DNA of 25,334 nt. Origin: Chara braunii (Eukaryota; Streptophyta; Charophyceae; Charales; Characeae). The stretch lies in contig BFEA01000042.1 of NCBI GenBank assembly GCA_003427395.1, positions 2,276,062 to 2,301,395 on the forward strand, read 5' to 3'. Position numbers and translations under genes: made by a program. The notes under the pieces were generated by a model. The model worked only from the letters and a program-made list of their open reading frames with translations, was not told the DNA's origin and searched no databases. Shown here in pieces: positions 1 through 8,985 of this stretch (its first letter is position 1; the number at the start of each line of letters is the position of its first letter).

Positions 1-525
1 CGTGCACTCTAACTGCAATGCCAAGCTTGGGCGCGCGTGGGCGCGCACTTTAACGGCAATGCCAAGCTTGGGCGCGCATGGGCGCGCACTCTAACGGCAA
101 TGCCAAGCTTGGGGGCGCATTCAAACAACCAAACTGAGGCTAGGCGCGCACTCTAACAGCCAAAATGAGGCTGGGTGCGCACTCAAACAGCCAAACTAAG
201 GCTGGGCGCGCACTTTAACAGCCAAATTGAGGCTAGGCGCGCACTCTAACAACCAAACTGAGGCTGGGTGCGCACTCAAACAGCCAAACTGAGGCTGGGC
301 GCGCACTAAAAAATCATCAGAAGCAGTATACGCAGATTGAGTAAAATTCTACAGATTGAGTGCGCACTGTCGCACAAAATCAAAATCATCGAAGTCAAGT
401 TTTGCATATCGATCATGCAGTGTCACACTTAAATTCGAGTGCACACAGTTACACTTGCTCGGAATGATCAATGCTGAGTTTTCAAAAATCGTCATGCCAA
501 GTTTATAGATACAGTGCACACTGTC
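1..525. repeat. Satellite-like repeat fragment, truncated copy of the spacer at 17553-18127
   Basis: Positions 1-120 hold about three 41-bp units built on CCAAGCTTGG followed by GCGCGCATGGGCGCGC-like sequence. Positions 120-305 hold 31-bp units containing CAGCCAAACTGAGGCT. Positions 305-525 are a less repetitive tail containing ATCATCAGAAGCAGTATACG. The same order of blocks occurs in the same orientation at 17553-18127, which is about 50 bp longer because of one or more extra 31-bp units and a 19-bp segment near 18070. Homology stops abruptly at 521-525, where LTR-like sequence begins. No coding potential is seen. Confidence 0.9.
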
Positions 526-800
526 ATGATTAGCCCCAAAATCCTGTTGATTTGATTTCTTGTTGATCAGTCTTTGCTTGGACGATATTCATATCAGACC
601 CTGTGCGGAGGGTATTTTTCCTGCACACATGATATTAGTGCAGTCCGGTTTGCACACGCAGTATTTTGCAACTGGCCTCTGCATAGATAATATCTTGATG
701 ATCAGTCTCTCTCAGTGATGATATTTGCGGTTTAGTCTTTATGCTATAGTCTACTCGCTGCAAAGATGTTCGTATGATATTGCTATGATGAGTTGTTGTT

Positions 801-872
801 CAGGCGGGCCCAATAAGGTGGGCCCCTATGTTGAGTTGATTGCTATTCAGGCGGGCCCTTTCAGGCGGGCCC
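801..872. repeat. GGGCCC cluster, imperfect tandem duplication
   Basis: Four GGGCCC palindromes occur within about 70 bp, three of them as CAGGCGGGCCC. Similar TTGAGTTG sequences follow the second and fourth. The block looks like a short duplicated module in the proposed LTR. GGGCCC motifs occur in some plant promoter elements, but no function can be assigned. Confidence 0.5.
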
Positions 873-876
873 CTAA

Positions 877-1551
877 TTGAGTTGGTTGCCACTGGTCTGG
901 CTTGAGGGTCTATTGAGGTGTTGTCCTCTCCAGCCCCATCGAGTTGGGTTATTTCCCTGGGCTATTGATATCCCCCTCATCTCCAGGACATCATTGCTTG
1001 GCACAACAGCTTACCAGGAGCATTCTATACTATTTTGCAGATTGGTCAAGCTGGCTTCTCAACGTGAGACAACACCTACATGGGGTAAGCTGGTTGANAA
1101 GTTCTGCTATCGNCACATTGGGCATCAGAGTTTCGCCATCAGGGCCAATGAGTCTTCCACTTTGAGATATACATTGGTGATCACTTATCATGTGAGAAAA
1201 GNCAGACAGGGAATAAAGGGAACCACCTACGACCGGATTGCTGACTATATCTTCCGCAGGGAGAGTTATTGGAGAGAGCACTGGTTATACGTGGTGTTTC
1301 CCCAGATCCCCTTTGCACCAGGTGGTGCTCTCTATGACTTTGATCGCTGTAATCCTAAACTGCTGAGCAGAGGTNGNAGCAGGGAAAAGAGGCATCAANA
1401 CAGGAGGATCAAGAGCGAGGTGGCCAGATCCGGGATACCTATTACCACCTGTCTACAGAGGTCAGAGACGGACGAGTCAAACCAAGGGCCTTGTTGTGTG
1501 AGCGACGTTGATTTCGGGGACTATTTTGATTGNGATACTCACAGGGACTGA
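877..1551 (+). pseudogene. Unassigned ORF inside the proposed LTR
   Basis: The frame is open for 224 codons but contains five or more ambiguous bases (n) that hide residues. The region from about 1087 to 1380 reads most like protein, with alternating hydrophobic and charged stretches such as TLVITYHV and YVVFPQIPFAPGG. No recognised motif, signal peptide or membrane segment is present. No start codon stands out; the first ATG lies in sequence that does not look protein-like. A second ORF in another frame follows at 1778, so the two may be parts of one frameshifted gene. Confidence 0.3.
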
Positions 1552-1777
1552 GCACGCTTGATTTGGAGCAGGCCCAAAGCATCTTATGACATTGGTGACT
1601 GGAGCGAGACGCAGGCGAAAAGCAGCCCTACGACGGGTTGCTTATCTATTGGCACGATATTTGCTTGAGGGTGACTGATTTGGACATTACATCTCAGGAG
1701 GACCCAGGTCAGAGGAGGTAGTCGGCCCTTCGAGGGGGAAGGGACCAGTCCCATATCTTGGGGATGGATACAACCAT

Positions 1778-2140
1778 TTGGTGGGAGCAGATTTCGTCAT
1801 ACAGACTTTTTGGAAGCCTCTCTATGGAAAACGTTTTCTAGAGGTTTCATACGACTACATCTATCGCAAGGGGCGGATCGAGATCTTGATCGGCGTCACT
1901 GGCAGCATTTCCCTCGCTGAGGAGTTATACCTTCGGAGCGTTGCGAACGAGGAGATGGTCAGATGCATGACATATATCAGCAAGATCGATCATACGGCAT
2001 CCTTTGACATCAGCTACGTGGTCCCAAAGTCGATGGTCACTCAGGTTCTCAATGATGAGGAGGACGAGCGTGTACCACATGTAGAGTCCCAGACAGTCGA
2101 GTCCACTCATGAGGGGGTACCACTTGTCGTCATTGACTGA
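1778..2140 (+). pseudogene. Unassigned 120-residue ORF inside the proposed LTR
   Basis: The translation starts MVGADFVIQTFW and ends in an acidic, Ser/Thr-rich tail (NDEEDERVPHVE). The middle is well mixed in composition and free of stops, which suggests real coding ancestry. No known domain is recognised. It lies in a different frame from the ORF at 877-1551. A faint resemblance to the ORF at 3759-4094 (both have a YL...V...I.K core) is too weak to claim. Confidence 0.35.
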
Positions 2141-2539
2141 GGCTCGTATCTTTTAGTCACTGAGATGTATTACGACATTATTATTATTTACCAGTGCTTG
2201 CAGCCCTCTCTCTATAGCTGCTTTCTGTACTCTCCGTGTACTACTTTTCAGTCTCGTGTCTCTGTTCATGCTCTTACAGAGTCTGTTTTTTTGTCTTTTC
2301 GTCCTCTCAGTGTCATTTGATTTATGATGCATGTCATATAATGCATGTAATGTTTATGCATGAGATAACAAGATATTTATCACTCACATCAGGTTACACT
2401 CAAGGCTACTTGAAGGACTCTTAGATAATAGGGACTCTGGTGACCTTGAGTCTGACCTTTATACGGGGTCAGGTGCAGGCGATAAAACTGAACGCCTCAC
2501 TCTAAGCCGTGTCGCCGCTGGCAGGAGGGATAACCTTTA
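2141..2539. other. Non-coding stretch of the LTR
   Basis: T-rich sequence with no convincing ORF. It includes the repeated ATGCATGT/TATGCATG area around 2330-2360 and possible TATA-like motifs (CATATAATG near 2335, TTTATACGG near 2459). No promoter can be fixed without the 3' LTR or transcript data. Confidence 0.35.
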
Positions 2540-2699
2540 CTACTCAACTGTGTGACAAAGGCTGCTTGTGATTTCACTTCTAATTTTCCTTAAACTTTCT
2601 AAACTCTTGCGTGACAGCCTGCCATTCCACCAACCCACCACAATTGGCCCGAGGAGGGACATCGAACCAGGCCCTGGAAAGGTGGGGGCGCGACAAAAA

Positions 2700-2717
2700 T
2701 GGCGCCGTTGTCGGGGA
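2700..2717 (+). other. Primer-binding site, plant tRNA-Asp
   Basis: TGGCGCCGTTGTCGGGGA is complementary to the 3' end of plant tRNA-Asp (…CCCCGGCAACGGCGCCA) except at one position, where the RNA would still form a G·U pair. It lies 4 nt after the LTR end. This primer is used by several plant gypsy elements. Animal and yeast tRNA-Asp acceptor stems differ, so the site also argues for a streptophyte host. Confidence 0.85.
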
Positions 2718-2732
2718 CTCAAAAATTTTGAG
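2718..2732 (+). other. Leader palindrome next to the PBS
   Basis: CTCAAAAATTTTGAG is a perfect 7-bp inverted repeat around one central base. It directly abuts the PBS. Palindromes in this position can act in dimerisation of retroelement RNA; that role is inference. Confidence 0.5.
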
Positions 2733-2830
2733 TTTCTGGGAGCGGACCTTGGTCACAATATTCAGTGACTAGGCAGCAGTCTTATATTTCGTACAAGGTC
2801 TGGCTCGTGTCAGAAATACTTTTTTGGCTA

Positions 2831-2855
2831 GAGGAGCCCCGAGAGGAGGGGCCTC
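2831..2855 (+). other. Leader hairpin
   Basis: GAGGAGCCCC pairs with GGGGCCTC through a 2-nt bulge, with a short purine loop. Located in the untranslated leader, a plausible packaging or translation-control structure. Confidence 0.45.
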
Positions 2856-2888
2856 TTGCAGAAGTCTATCGGAAGTGACTCAGACCTG

Positions 2889-2929
2889 CAAGCGAGGGTT
2901 TGGAATTTGTTTTCTGGACCCTTCGCTTG
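2889..2929 (+). other. Long leader hairpin just before the first ORF
   Basis: CAAGCGAGGGT (2889-2899) pairs with ACCCTTCGCTTG (2918-2929), giving 11 pairs with a single bulged base and an 18-nt loop. It ends 27 nt before the ATG at 2957. Confidence 0.55.
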
Positions 2930-2956
2930 ACAAGTCTATAAGTCAGAAACCAGACG

Positions 2957-3350
2957 ATGACTGAAGTGTATAATGTCCTAGAAGCCCTAACTCGTGCCAC
3001 GTGCGGTGGTGCCTTCCCTTATATGTTTGTCAAATGCATTACTTGTGTAAAAAGTACAACGACTGTGCATGTGTATGTCTCAAGATTCCTCGACACTGAT
3101 GATTATGATATTCGACCCTACGTCCTAGAAGGGGCTGATCGGGACCCTAGTTTCTTTACCAACTGGGATGTCGTAGTGGGGTGTGTCGAAGCCGAGAGGG
3201 ATCAGTTGAGACAACAAGGGATAGAATCGAGTTGAAGCTGACTGCCTAGGATTTATGAGAAGATCCCTACCCCGCCAGTACCCAAAGGATTCTGTGATGG
3301 TAGGAACAGGTAACCAATCATCAATGCAGCGTTGAGAAGGGAGAGCTGGT
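2957..3350 (+). pseudogene. Unknown-domain unit 1 (ORF upstream of gag)
   Basis: The reading frame starts with ATG at 2957 and is open to 3235. The same frame continues past stops to about 3350, where the family's C-terminal block is recognisable (FCDGRN, INAALRR). N-terminal features are a GGAFPY motif, a conserved Cys, and a strand-like segment VYVSRFLDTDDYDIRPY. The stops at 3233-3235 and beyond include one where siblings have Trp. This is the first of five diverged copies. Function unknown. Confidence 0.6.
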
Positions 3351-3359
3351 AGGCAACCC

Positions 3360-3755
3360 ATGTCGGCAGTAACTAGAGCGATAGAGGCACTGACCAAGAT
3401 CACTGCTGACAGTGTTTTTCCATACATCATTGAGAGGTGTGTGACTTGAGAGAACGACTCGGTGATCTTGTACGTCCTTGTAGTCCGATTCCTTGATACA
3501 AATGAGTATGATGTAAGGCCATACGTATCTGCTGGAACAAGGAGAGGGATTGATTATGAGGCATGTTGGGTAGTTGCTGCAAAGTATATCCTAAATGAAA
3601 GGTTGTTGTTGAAACAACAAGGAAAGAAAGTGACGTGGAGTGTCCTACCTAGAGAGTTCGAGAGGTTCCCAAGCCCTCATGTGCCTGCTAATTTATGCGA
3701 CGGGAAGGACTGGGGACCAACCCTCAACGCGGTGTTAAGGGATCGAGTATGGTGA
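3360..3755 (+). pseudogene. Unknown-domain unit 2, nearly full length
   Basis: This is the best-preserved unit, 131 codons with ATG at 3360 and TGA at 3753-3755. It has a single in-frame TGA at 3447-3449, just after the IIERC motif. Features in order: VFPYIIERC near residue 20-27, YVLVVRFLDTNEYDVRPYV near 38-56, GKKVTWSV near 84-91, FERFPSP near 95-101, and CDGKDW...LNAVLRDR at the C-terminus. No known family is recognised. Length and motif order define the unit. Confidence 0.65.
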
Positions 3756-3758
3756 GCT

Positions 3759-4094
3759 ATGTCGATCGATGCCTACACTCCTGATGATGGAGAGAGCTTC
3801 TATTTTGAGGTCTATCTAGACGAACAGCACGCGACTGTCATCGGGGCTGTGAGAGGATGCGATACTAGACTAGGTAGGCACGACGAGATTGGCATGGTAG
3901 AGCACTACCTTGAGCTTGTGCGAGCGGCTGCTTTTAGAGCAATTATGAGTCAGACTAAGATTAGGCATCTGTTGGATTGCAAGAGTTCGGATGACATGAG
4001 AGTGATGCTACATGCGAGAGATGAGACCATCCTATCTAGACAGTGTCCTGCCGATAGTCTGGCTAGAGGCGCTAGAGGCAGCCCAAGGCAATGA
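3759..4094 (+). CDS. Unassigned ORF between units 2 and 3
   Basis: An uninterrupted 111-codon frame starts with ATG at 3759, one codon after the stop of unit 2 and in the same frame. It begins MSIDAYTPDDGESFYFEVYL and is rich in acidic residues and Arg. It lacks the motifs of the flanking units, so it is either a separate small protein or an extension of unit 2. Its stop overlaps the next ATG at 4091 (ATGA). Confidence 0.4.
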   Translation: MSIDAYTPDDGESFYFEVYLDEQHATVIGAVRGCDTRLGRHDEIGMVEHYLELVRAAAFRAIMSQTKIRHLLDCKSSDDMRVMLHARDETILSRQCPADSLARGARGSPRQ

Positions 4095-4615
4095 TACTAG
4101 AATGTGAAAACTCTATGTCAATTGCGACTGTGACCATTAGTAGAGGGTGGTTAGACAAAGTAACTGAGACCGACAATCAATTTGAGATATTGAGACACGA
4201 CGTGTGTAAGGAAGGGCGTTTAATATTTTATATTCTAGTGGTTAGATTTATCAAAACTGACGAGCTTGACGTGAGAGTTTATGCTCAGGAAGGGGTAAAG
4301 GAGGAAGAGGGTTATTTGAATTGTCTGAGGATAGTGTACATTCACTTCTCAAGGATAAGGAAGCTACTTTGAAGCTTGCATGAGAAAGTGACTTGGGGAA
4401 AACGAGTCACGCAATTTGAAAGACTCCCTAGTTTTCTGACTACCGATAGCTTCACTGACAGGAGAGACAAGACACCTCTTCTAGAAGCTATTGCCGTGGT
4501 TGGTAAAGCAAGAGAGGATGACATAGTCATGCGGCCAAAGACGCTGTTTCTTGAGACCTTTGTATGTAGGTTCGAAGTGCAAGACGAAGCTTCTCCTGAA
4601 TTTTTCTTCACTTGA
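4091..4615 (+). pseudogene. Unknown-domain unit 3, most diverged
   Basis: The frame runs from ATG 4091 with an in-frame TGA at 4370-4372. The family core is visible as FYILVVRFIKTDELDVRVY (about 4227-4283), and after the stop as EKVTWGKRVTQFERLPS and SFTDRRDKTPLLEAI. It lacks a clear GGxFPY motif, and its C-terminus is extended relative to siblings, ending in an aromatic-rich FFFT. Confidence 0.5.
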
Positions 4616-4635
4616 CAAATGGAAAGGAGCTTGTT

Positions 4636-5155
4636 ATGGCCGAGGAGTATGTTAGTTTCCTAGGAAGCAAGCATACTTGGGAGAAGGTTGAAGGAAAGGA
4701 ATTACCAGACATTAATTCTTCAGTTATCTCACGCCTACTCTAGGATTTAGAGCCCTTCACAGCAGGAGGGGGCGTTTCCTTATAAGATTGAGAGATACCC
4801 TGTCTTAGCCATACCAGAAGCAGAGGAAAAGGTGTATATGTTAGTGACTCATTTCCTAGAGACCGATAAGTATGACGTGCGTATATACACTCCAATAACT
4901 AGGAAAATCTGGCGGCGGTATACTAGGTGTCACAAGTGGGCACTAAGTAACGTCTGCAAATACAGGAACGAACTCAAAAAGGGAGGTAAGAAAGTTACCT
5001 GGAGTGTAGAGCCTACTGAGTATGAAAATTTTCCAAGTCCTCCCATTCTGAATAGCTTCGTCAATGGTGAGGACTGGGAGTCTATCCTTAATGCTGTTTT
5101 GAGAAATAGGAAGTGGAGCAGTGTCAACATTGACGATTTAGGTCGAAAGACTTAG
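4636..5155 (+). pseudogene. Unknown-domain unit 4
   Basis: The probable start is ATG 4636 (MAEEYVSFLG). A TAG near 4741 sits where Gln is likely, and an extra G in the G-run around 4768-4772 shifts the frame. After that the frame is open (4772-5155): AFPYKIERY, VYMLVTHFLETDKYDVRIY, GGKKVTWSVEPTEYENFPSPP, FVNGEDW and LNAVLRNRKW. The motif order is the same as in units 2 and 5. Confidence 0.6.
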
Positions 5156-5195
5156 TAGGCAAAAATGGATCATGGGGGTCGCTAGGGGCTAGGCA

Positions 5196-5610
5196 ATGTC
5201 TGGATACTGCCCAAGGATCACGGCTGCACTAGACGCCTTAGTTCCTTTTACCAGTGGAGGAGTTTTTTCCTACAAGATAGAGCGTTGCATATCCCTGGAG
5301 GAGAAGCATGCACCTGGGAAGGTGTATGTCCTTGTATTGAAGTTCCTTGACACTGGTGAATACGATATACGTTCCCTCATTAAGAGAGAAAGGGACAAAT
5401 CGTGAGTCTCTTCGAAGTTGGATTAGTAATATAGTTAACCAAGAGAAGAGGGAATCGGAAAGAAAAAGGATAAGAGTAGTTAGTGACGTAACACCGATTG
5501 TGTTTGATAGTTTTCCTTAGCCCCATCTGCCAGAAAGTTTTACTGACGGCAAGAATTGGGAACCAATTTTAAACGTGATCATAAGAGAGAAAAGGTTCAG
5601 GAAGAAGTAG
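5196..5610 (+). pseudogene. Unknown-domain unit 5, adjacent to gag
   Basis: ATG 5196 begins a frame open to 5405 with FTSGGVFSYKIERC and VYVLVLKFLDTGEYDIR. A frameshift near 5395 moves the rest to another frame, where a TAG interrupts before PHLPESFTDGKNWEPILNVIIREK and the stop at about 5608. Gag begins 23 bp downstream. Confidence 0.6.
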
Positions 5611-5632
5611 AAGCTTAATCAGAAAACTAGAC

Positions 5633-6970
5633 ATGATGGTCAAAGGACCGAACGCACGGCAGGGCCGTGCTAGCTCCTCTGCTGGGGATGGAGAAGTGAC
5701 CACTATCGTGGTTTTTCGAGAGATGTTGAACCGAATAGAGGCCATGAAGACTGGGATGGACACTATGAATGTCCGTCTAGACCTTCCAAGAGCTAAGGTA
5801 CCTCCAGAGAACATATCCTGCTTTGATGGAACCAAGGTTAGGGAGTTCCTGGAAGACTATGATGTCTTCGGTATGAGCCACGGTTGATCGAACAAGCAGA
5901 AGTTGAAAGCTTTGCTGGCCTATGTTGAGCCAAAGATGAGAGTGTCGGTGACAAAGACGACACAAGGGCAGACAACATGGGTTGAGGTTAAACAAAAGAT
6001 GCTGGAAGAATACGCGAAGTATGACGTCCCAACAACCATGCAAAATTTGTTGGACGTACGACGCTCCAAGTACGCTACCCTCGATCAATTCTTAGAGGAT
6101 TTTGAGAGGGTTGCGTGGAGAGTACCCTTCCTAGACGAGACCCAAAAATGTCATGTCCTACTGACTAACTTCGTAGAGGACAAAAGGAAGAGTGTGGTAA
6201 GTCGCGCTGCCCATTATCCTCTAAAGTGGGATGAAGTAGTTGAGATGGTCCGTGAGCTGCCTTCCGTGTCCAACCGAAAATGGTCCTTGGAACAGATGAA
6301 AGCAATCACTAGTGCGAGAGAGGGAAATGTTGAGGCAGCTACGGGGGGGAACTTGAAGGCCGAGGAGATCCTTGGTCTTCTCGTTAAGCTTGGTAGCTTC
6401 GAAAAGTTAACCCTTCCTGCCCCAGCAACTCAAACACTTGTTGGAGCCGAAGAAGGTAAGGAAGAAAGAAAGAAGGAGAGGCAAAAGGAAGAGAGTGAGA
6501 GTGAGAGCGAGAGTAGTGATGATGACACTAGGCGAAGGAAAAAAGAGAGACAAAAGAAGAAGCGCGACCGGGATTGGAAGAAAGATAATAAGAGCCGAGA
6601 TTGGCAAAGGAGAGATGACCCCTTCTGATGTTATTATTGTGATGAGGAAGGTCATACTATAACTCGATGCCCTATACTAGAGAAGGGACTCGAAGAAGAG
6701 ATTATCAAGAAGAATGCCAATGGGCACGTCTGTGATGCCAATTGGAACAAGATAGATTTTCGAGTCAAAGGAGGGATGCGAGCAGTTATCCTAGAACAGG
6801 CTAGGACCAATAAGGATAAAAAGAAGANGGCTAGAGTTAACGTTATCACCTTTGATGGTATGCTACCTCCGAAGATAGTGGCTCGAGACGACAATCCTGG
6901 AAGTCAAAGTCTGAATGTATCTCATATCAGCCAAAAGGAGGTTGAGGAGAAAAAGCGGGAGAAGGCTTAA
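5633..6970 (+). pseudogene. Gag polyprotein (capsid and nucleocapsid), broken
   Basis: One frame runs from ATG 5633 through 6970, with stops at 5885 (TGA, probably Trp TGG), 6626 (TGA, probably Arg CGA) and 6968 (TAA). The N-terminal part has a short helical segment. The middle (about 5903-6330) matches the capsid-like retrotransposon gag layout (W..F...F, EYAKYDVP, FLEDFERVAWRV). Next comes a highly charged region with an acidic SESESES stretch and Lys/Arg-rich blocks (6438-6620). A CCHC zinc knuckle follows at 6629-6670 (CYYCDEEGHTITRC). Gag packages element RNA. One n lies near 6829. Confidence 0.85.
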
Positions 6971-7009
6971 AGAGAGCTAGACCAGCTGATTGATGGGACC
7001 AAGGACCTA

Positions 7010-7618
7010 GTGAAGGAAGGAAAAGGAAAGGAAGCTGCAGGGAAAAAGAGGAAGGTGGTTTTGAGATTTGAGGCCGAGGAGGGTGTCTCGATAGATGAAG
7101 CAGTAGATAAATTACTCGAGGAGACCGAGATCACCCTGTCCTGGAAAGAAGCCGTAGCCTTGGTACCCAAGTTTAGGGAAGAACTTAAGAAGATGATTGA
7201 AAGACGGAAGGTGGAAATTAATAGTCTAAGACGCTTCCCTCAGCATGTGGAAAGGGCCCCGCCTTGTACCAAGATGAGGTTTGACAACATGTCGTGCGGA
7301 TATTTGAATATCTCCGTAAACGATGTGAAAGTCAGAGCTCTAGTGAACTCTAGGGCCGAGATGGTGCTCATGTCCTCGACCACAATGAGATCATGTGGGC
7401 TCGGGATAGACAGAAAGGTCAATCATGAACTTTCCAATATAGCTGGATTCCTGCCATTGAAAGGTTTTATTGATGATTTGCCTATTCGAAATGGAACTTT
7501 ACGGGCCGAGATCCTCTGTTTTGTGGTCCCCAACTTGGATCATGATTGCATTCTCGGAGCCCCTTTCTTATATGGAATGGAGGTTTGTGCGTTCTTTGGC
7601 CATGATGGGGCGACCTGA
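7010..7618 (+). pseudogene. Retropepsin-like protease, active site mutated
   Basis: Same frame as gag. After a Lys/Glu-rich linker the protease fold starts near 7270. The expected active-site triplet Asp-Ser-Gly reads Asn-Ser-Arg (AAC TCT AGG, 7346-7354). Both changes are explained by single G-to-A transitions. The later hydrophobic CILGAPFL segment at about 7550 fits the ILG motif of the family. The TGA at 7616 is probably a mutated CGA, since the same frame continues with LSLQDPNN. Without the Asp the enzyme could not process the polyprotein. Confidence 0.75.
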
Positions 7619-7660
7619 CTCTCTCTCCAAGATCCTAATAATGGTCAAGAACAGACTTTT

Positions 7661-8982
7661 GTGATAAGTGTCAAGCAACATCCTCGTCATCAACGACATG
7701 TTAATTCTCTAAAGCATGAAGAATCAGACAAGTTGATTGAGGAGGTACGAGCAAAGCTAAAAGAAAATGGAATAATAGACGAAAAGACGACGGTTAGAGT
7801 GAATGATATTGGGAAGATGCTCAAGCTCCTAGATAAAGAAAAGGAGTTGGGCGACAAGAGAGAGATGGAAGGATTCAAGGATGTTGTGAGGGCAGCAAAA
7901 CCTGGCATGATGCAACTCACCTTCTCTGCAACTGATATTTTTTTAGGAAAATAGCCACCGGGTCCAAGAGAAAATATAAGCGCAAGGGCGTTAAGAAGAA
8001 TCCGGTGACAGTCTTGATAGAAAGGACTATAATGAAGCATTAGAGAAGGAAAGGAAGATAATTAAAGGGTTAAGAGAAGCTGCATTAAAAAGAGGAAGGA
8101 TTACCCCAGAGAGGTTCAAGATAATGAAGGTAGGAGCCGATGACTTCCTCTTGCCAGCCGAGAGGGATTTCATATGTGAATTATGTCAGAAGTACAGTGG
8201 TGCCTTTTTCTTTAATGATGAGAAGAGAGGACGACTGGACGTTGACATGATCCAGATGGTTAAGATCTGGACCGTTCCTCACACGCCTTGGAATGATAGA
8301 CCCACGAAGTATGCTCAAAAGGAAAAAAAGGAGGTAATGAAGTACATAAACCAGAAGATCGCCTCCAACGTTGCAGAACCAGCGGATGGTGCTTATGCCA
8401 ATCACTGGTTTTGTTTCTGGAAGCCAGGAGGAGATATGCGCTGGATACAAAACTTGCAGAAGTTGAATTCGGTAACTGTTCGCGACGCGGGTAGCCTACC
8501 GAACGCGGATTTGTTGGCCGAGTCTTTCGCTGGAAGGAGCATTTACTCCCTAGTGGACTTATACTCCGGCTATGACCAGTTCCCTATAGATCCTACTAGT
8601 CGACCTATGACCGTCAAGAAGCCTCATACAAATGTGTGTGGTGCCTCAAGGGTGGACGAATGGGGTCGCGGTTGTCCAACGAGTTATGTTGAAGGTCATG
8701 GAGGACATATGCCCAGAGGTCACGTTCGTATATATCGATGACAATCCGGTTAAAGGACCGAAGGAAAAGGATGAGACCTTAGTGGATGGTCGAGTTAGAC
8801 GGTTTGTGTGGGAATATGCTCAGGGAGTGGCGAAAGTACTAGAAAGGTTGTTTAAGTACAATCTAACAGCTCGTGGACCGAAATCACTACTGTTCCAAAG
8901 AGAGGTAACGATCTTGGGTTTCAGGTGCTTCCTAGAAGGGAGACGCCCCGATCTTAAGAAGGTGGATAAAATCATGAACTGA
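7661..8982 (+). pseudogene. Reverse transcriptase with N-terminal connection region
   Basis: The connection (7661-8123) changes frame twice: in a run of seven T at 7938-7944, and again near 8013. From about 8016 the frame reads through to the RT proper: ERDFICELCQKYSGAF, TVPHTPW, then FCFWKPGGDMRWIQNLQKLN, and motif A LVDLYSGYDQ with Asp at 8556. A frameshift between about 8600 and 8632 precedes VVPQGWTN. The catalytic YIDD lies at 8731-8742. Then come SLLFQREVTILGFRC and the stop at 8980 (TGA for Trp). The active-site Asp residues are intact; the gene is dead because of the frameshifts. Confidence 0.9.
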
Positions 8983-8985
8983 CCT

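Larger units (their letters stand above)
522..2695 (+). repeat. 5' long terminal repeat (about 2.2 kb)
   Basis: The left edge is where the flanking satellite homology ends. It starts TGTCATGATTAGCCCC. The right edge reads GGGGGCGCGACA, followed by AAAA and the PBS at 2700. TGTC...GACA are the inverted termini expected of an LTR, and the C-rich and G-rich sequences just inside them are also roughly complementary. The left boundary is inferred from homology loss plus termini; without a 3' LTR to compare it remains a proposal. Two ORF-like stretches lie inside (877-1551 and 1778-2140), which is unusual for an LTR. An alternative is a shorter LTR starting after about 2140, with older sequence to its left. 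Confidence 0.6.

Noticed and set aside
1-525. CRISPR-like array of repeats and spacers
   Set aside because: Units are directly adjacent and vary continuously; there are no unique spacers, and the context is eukaryotic.
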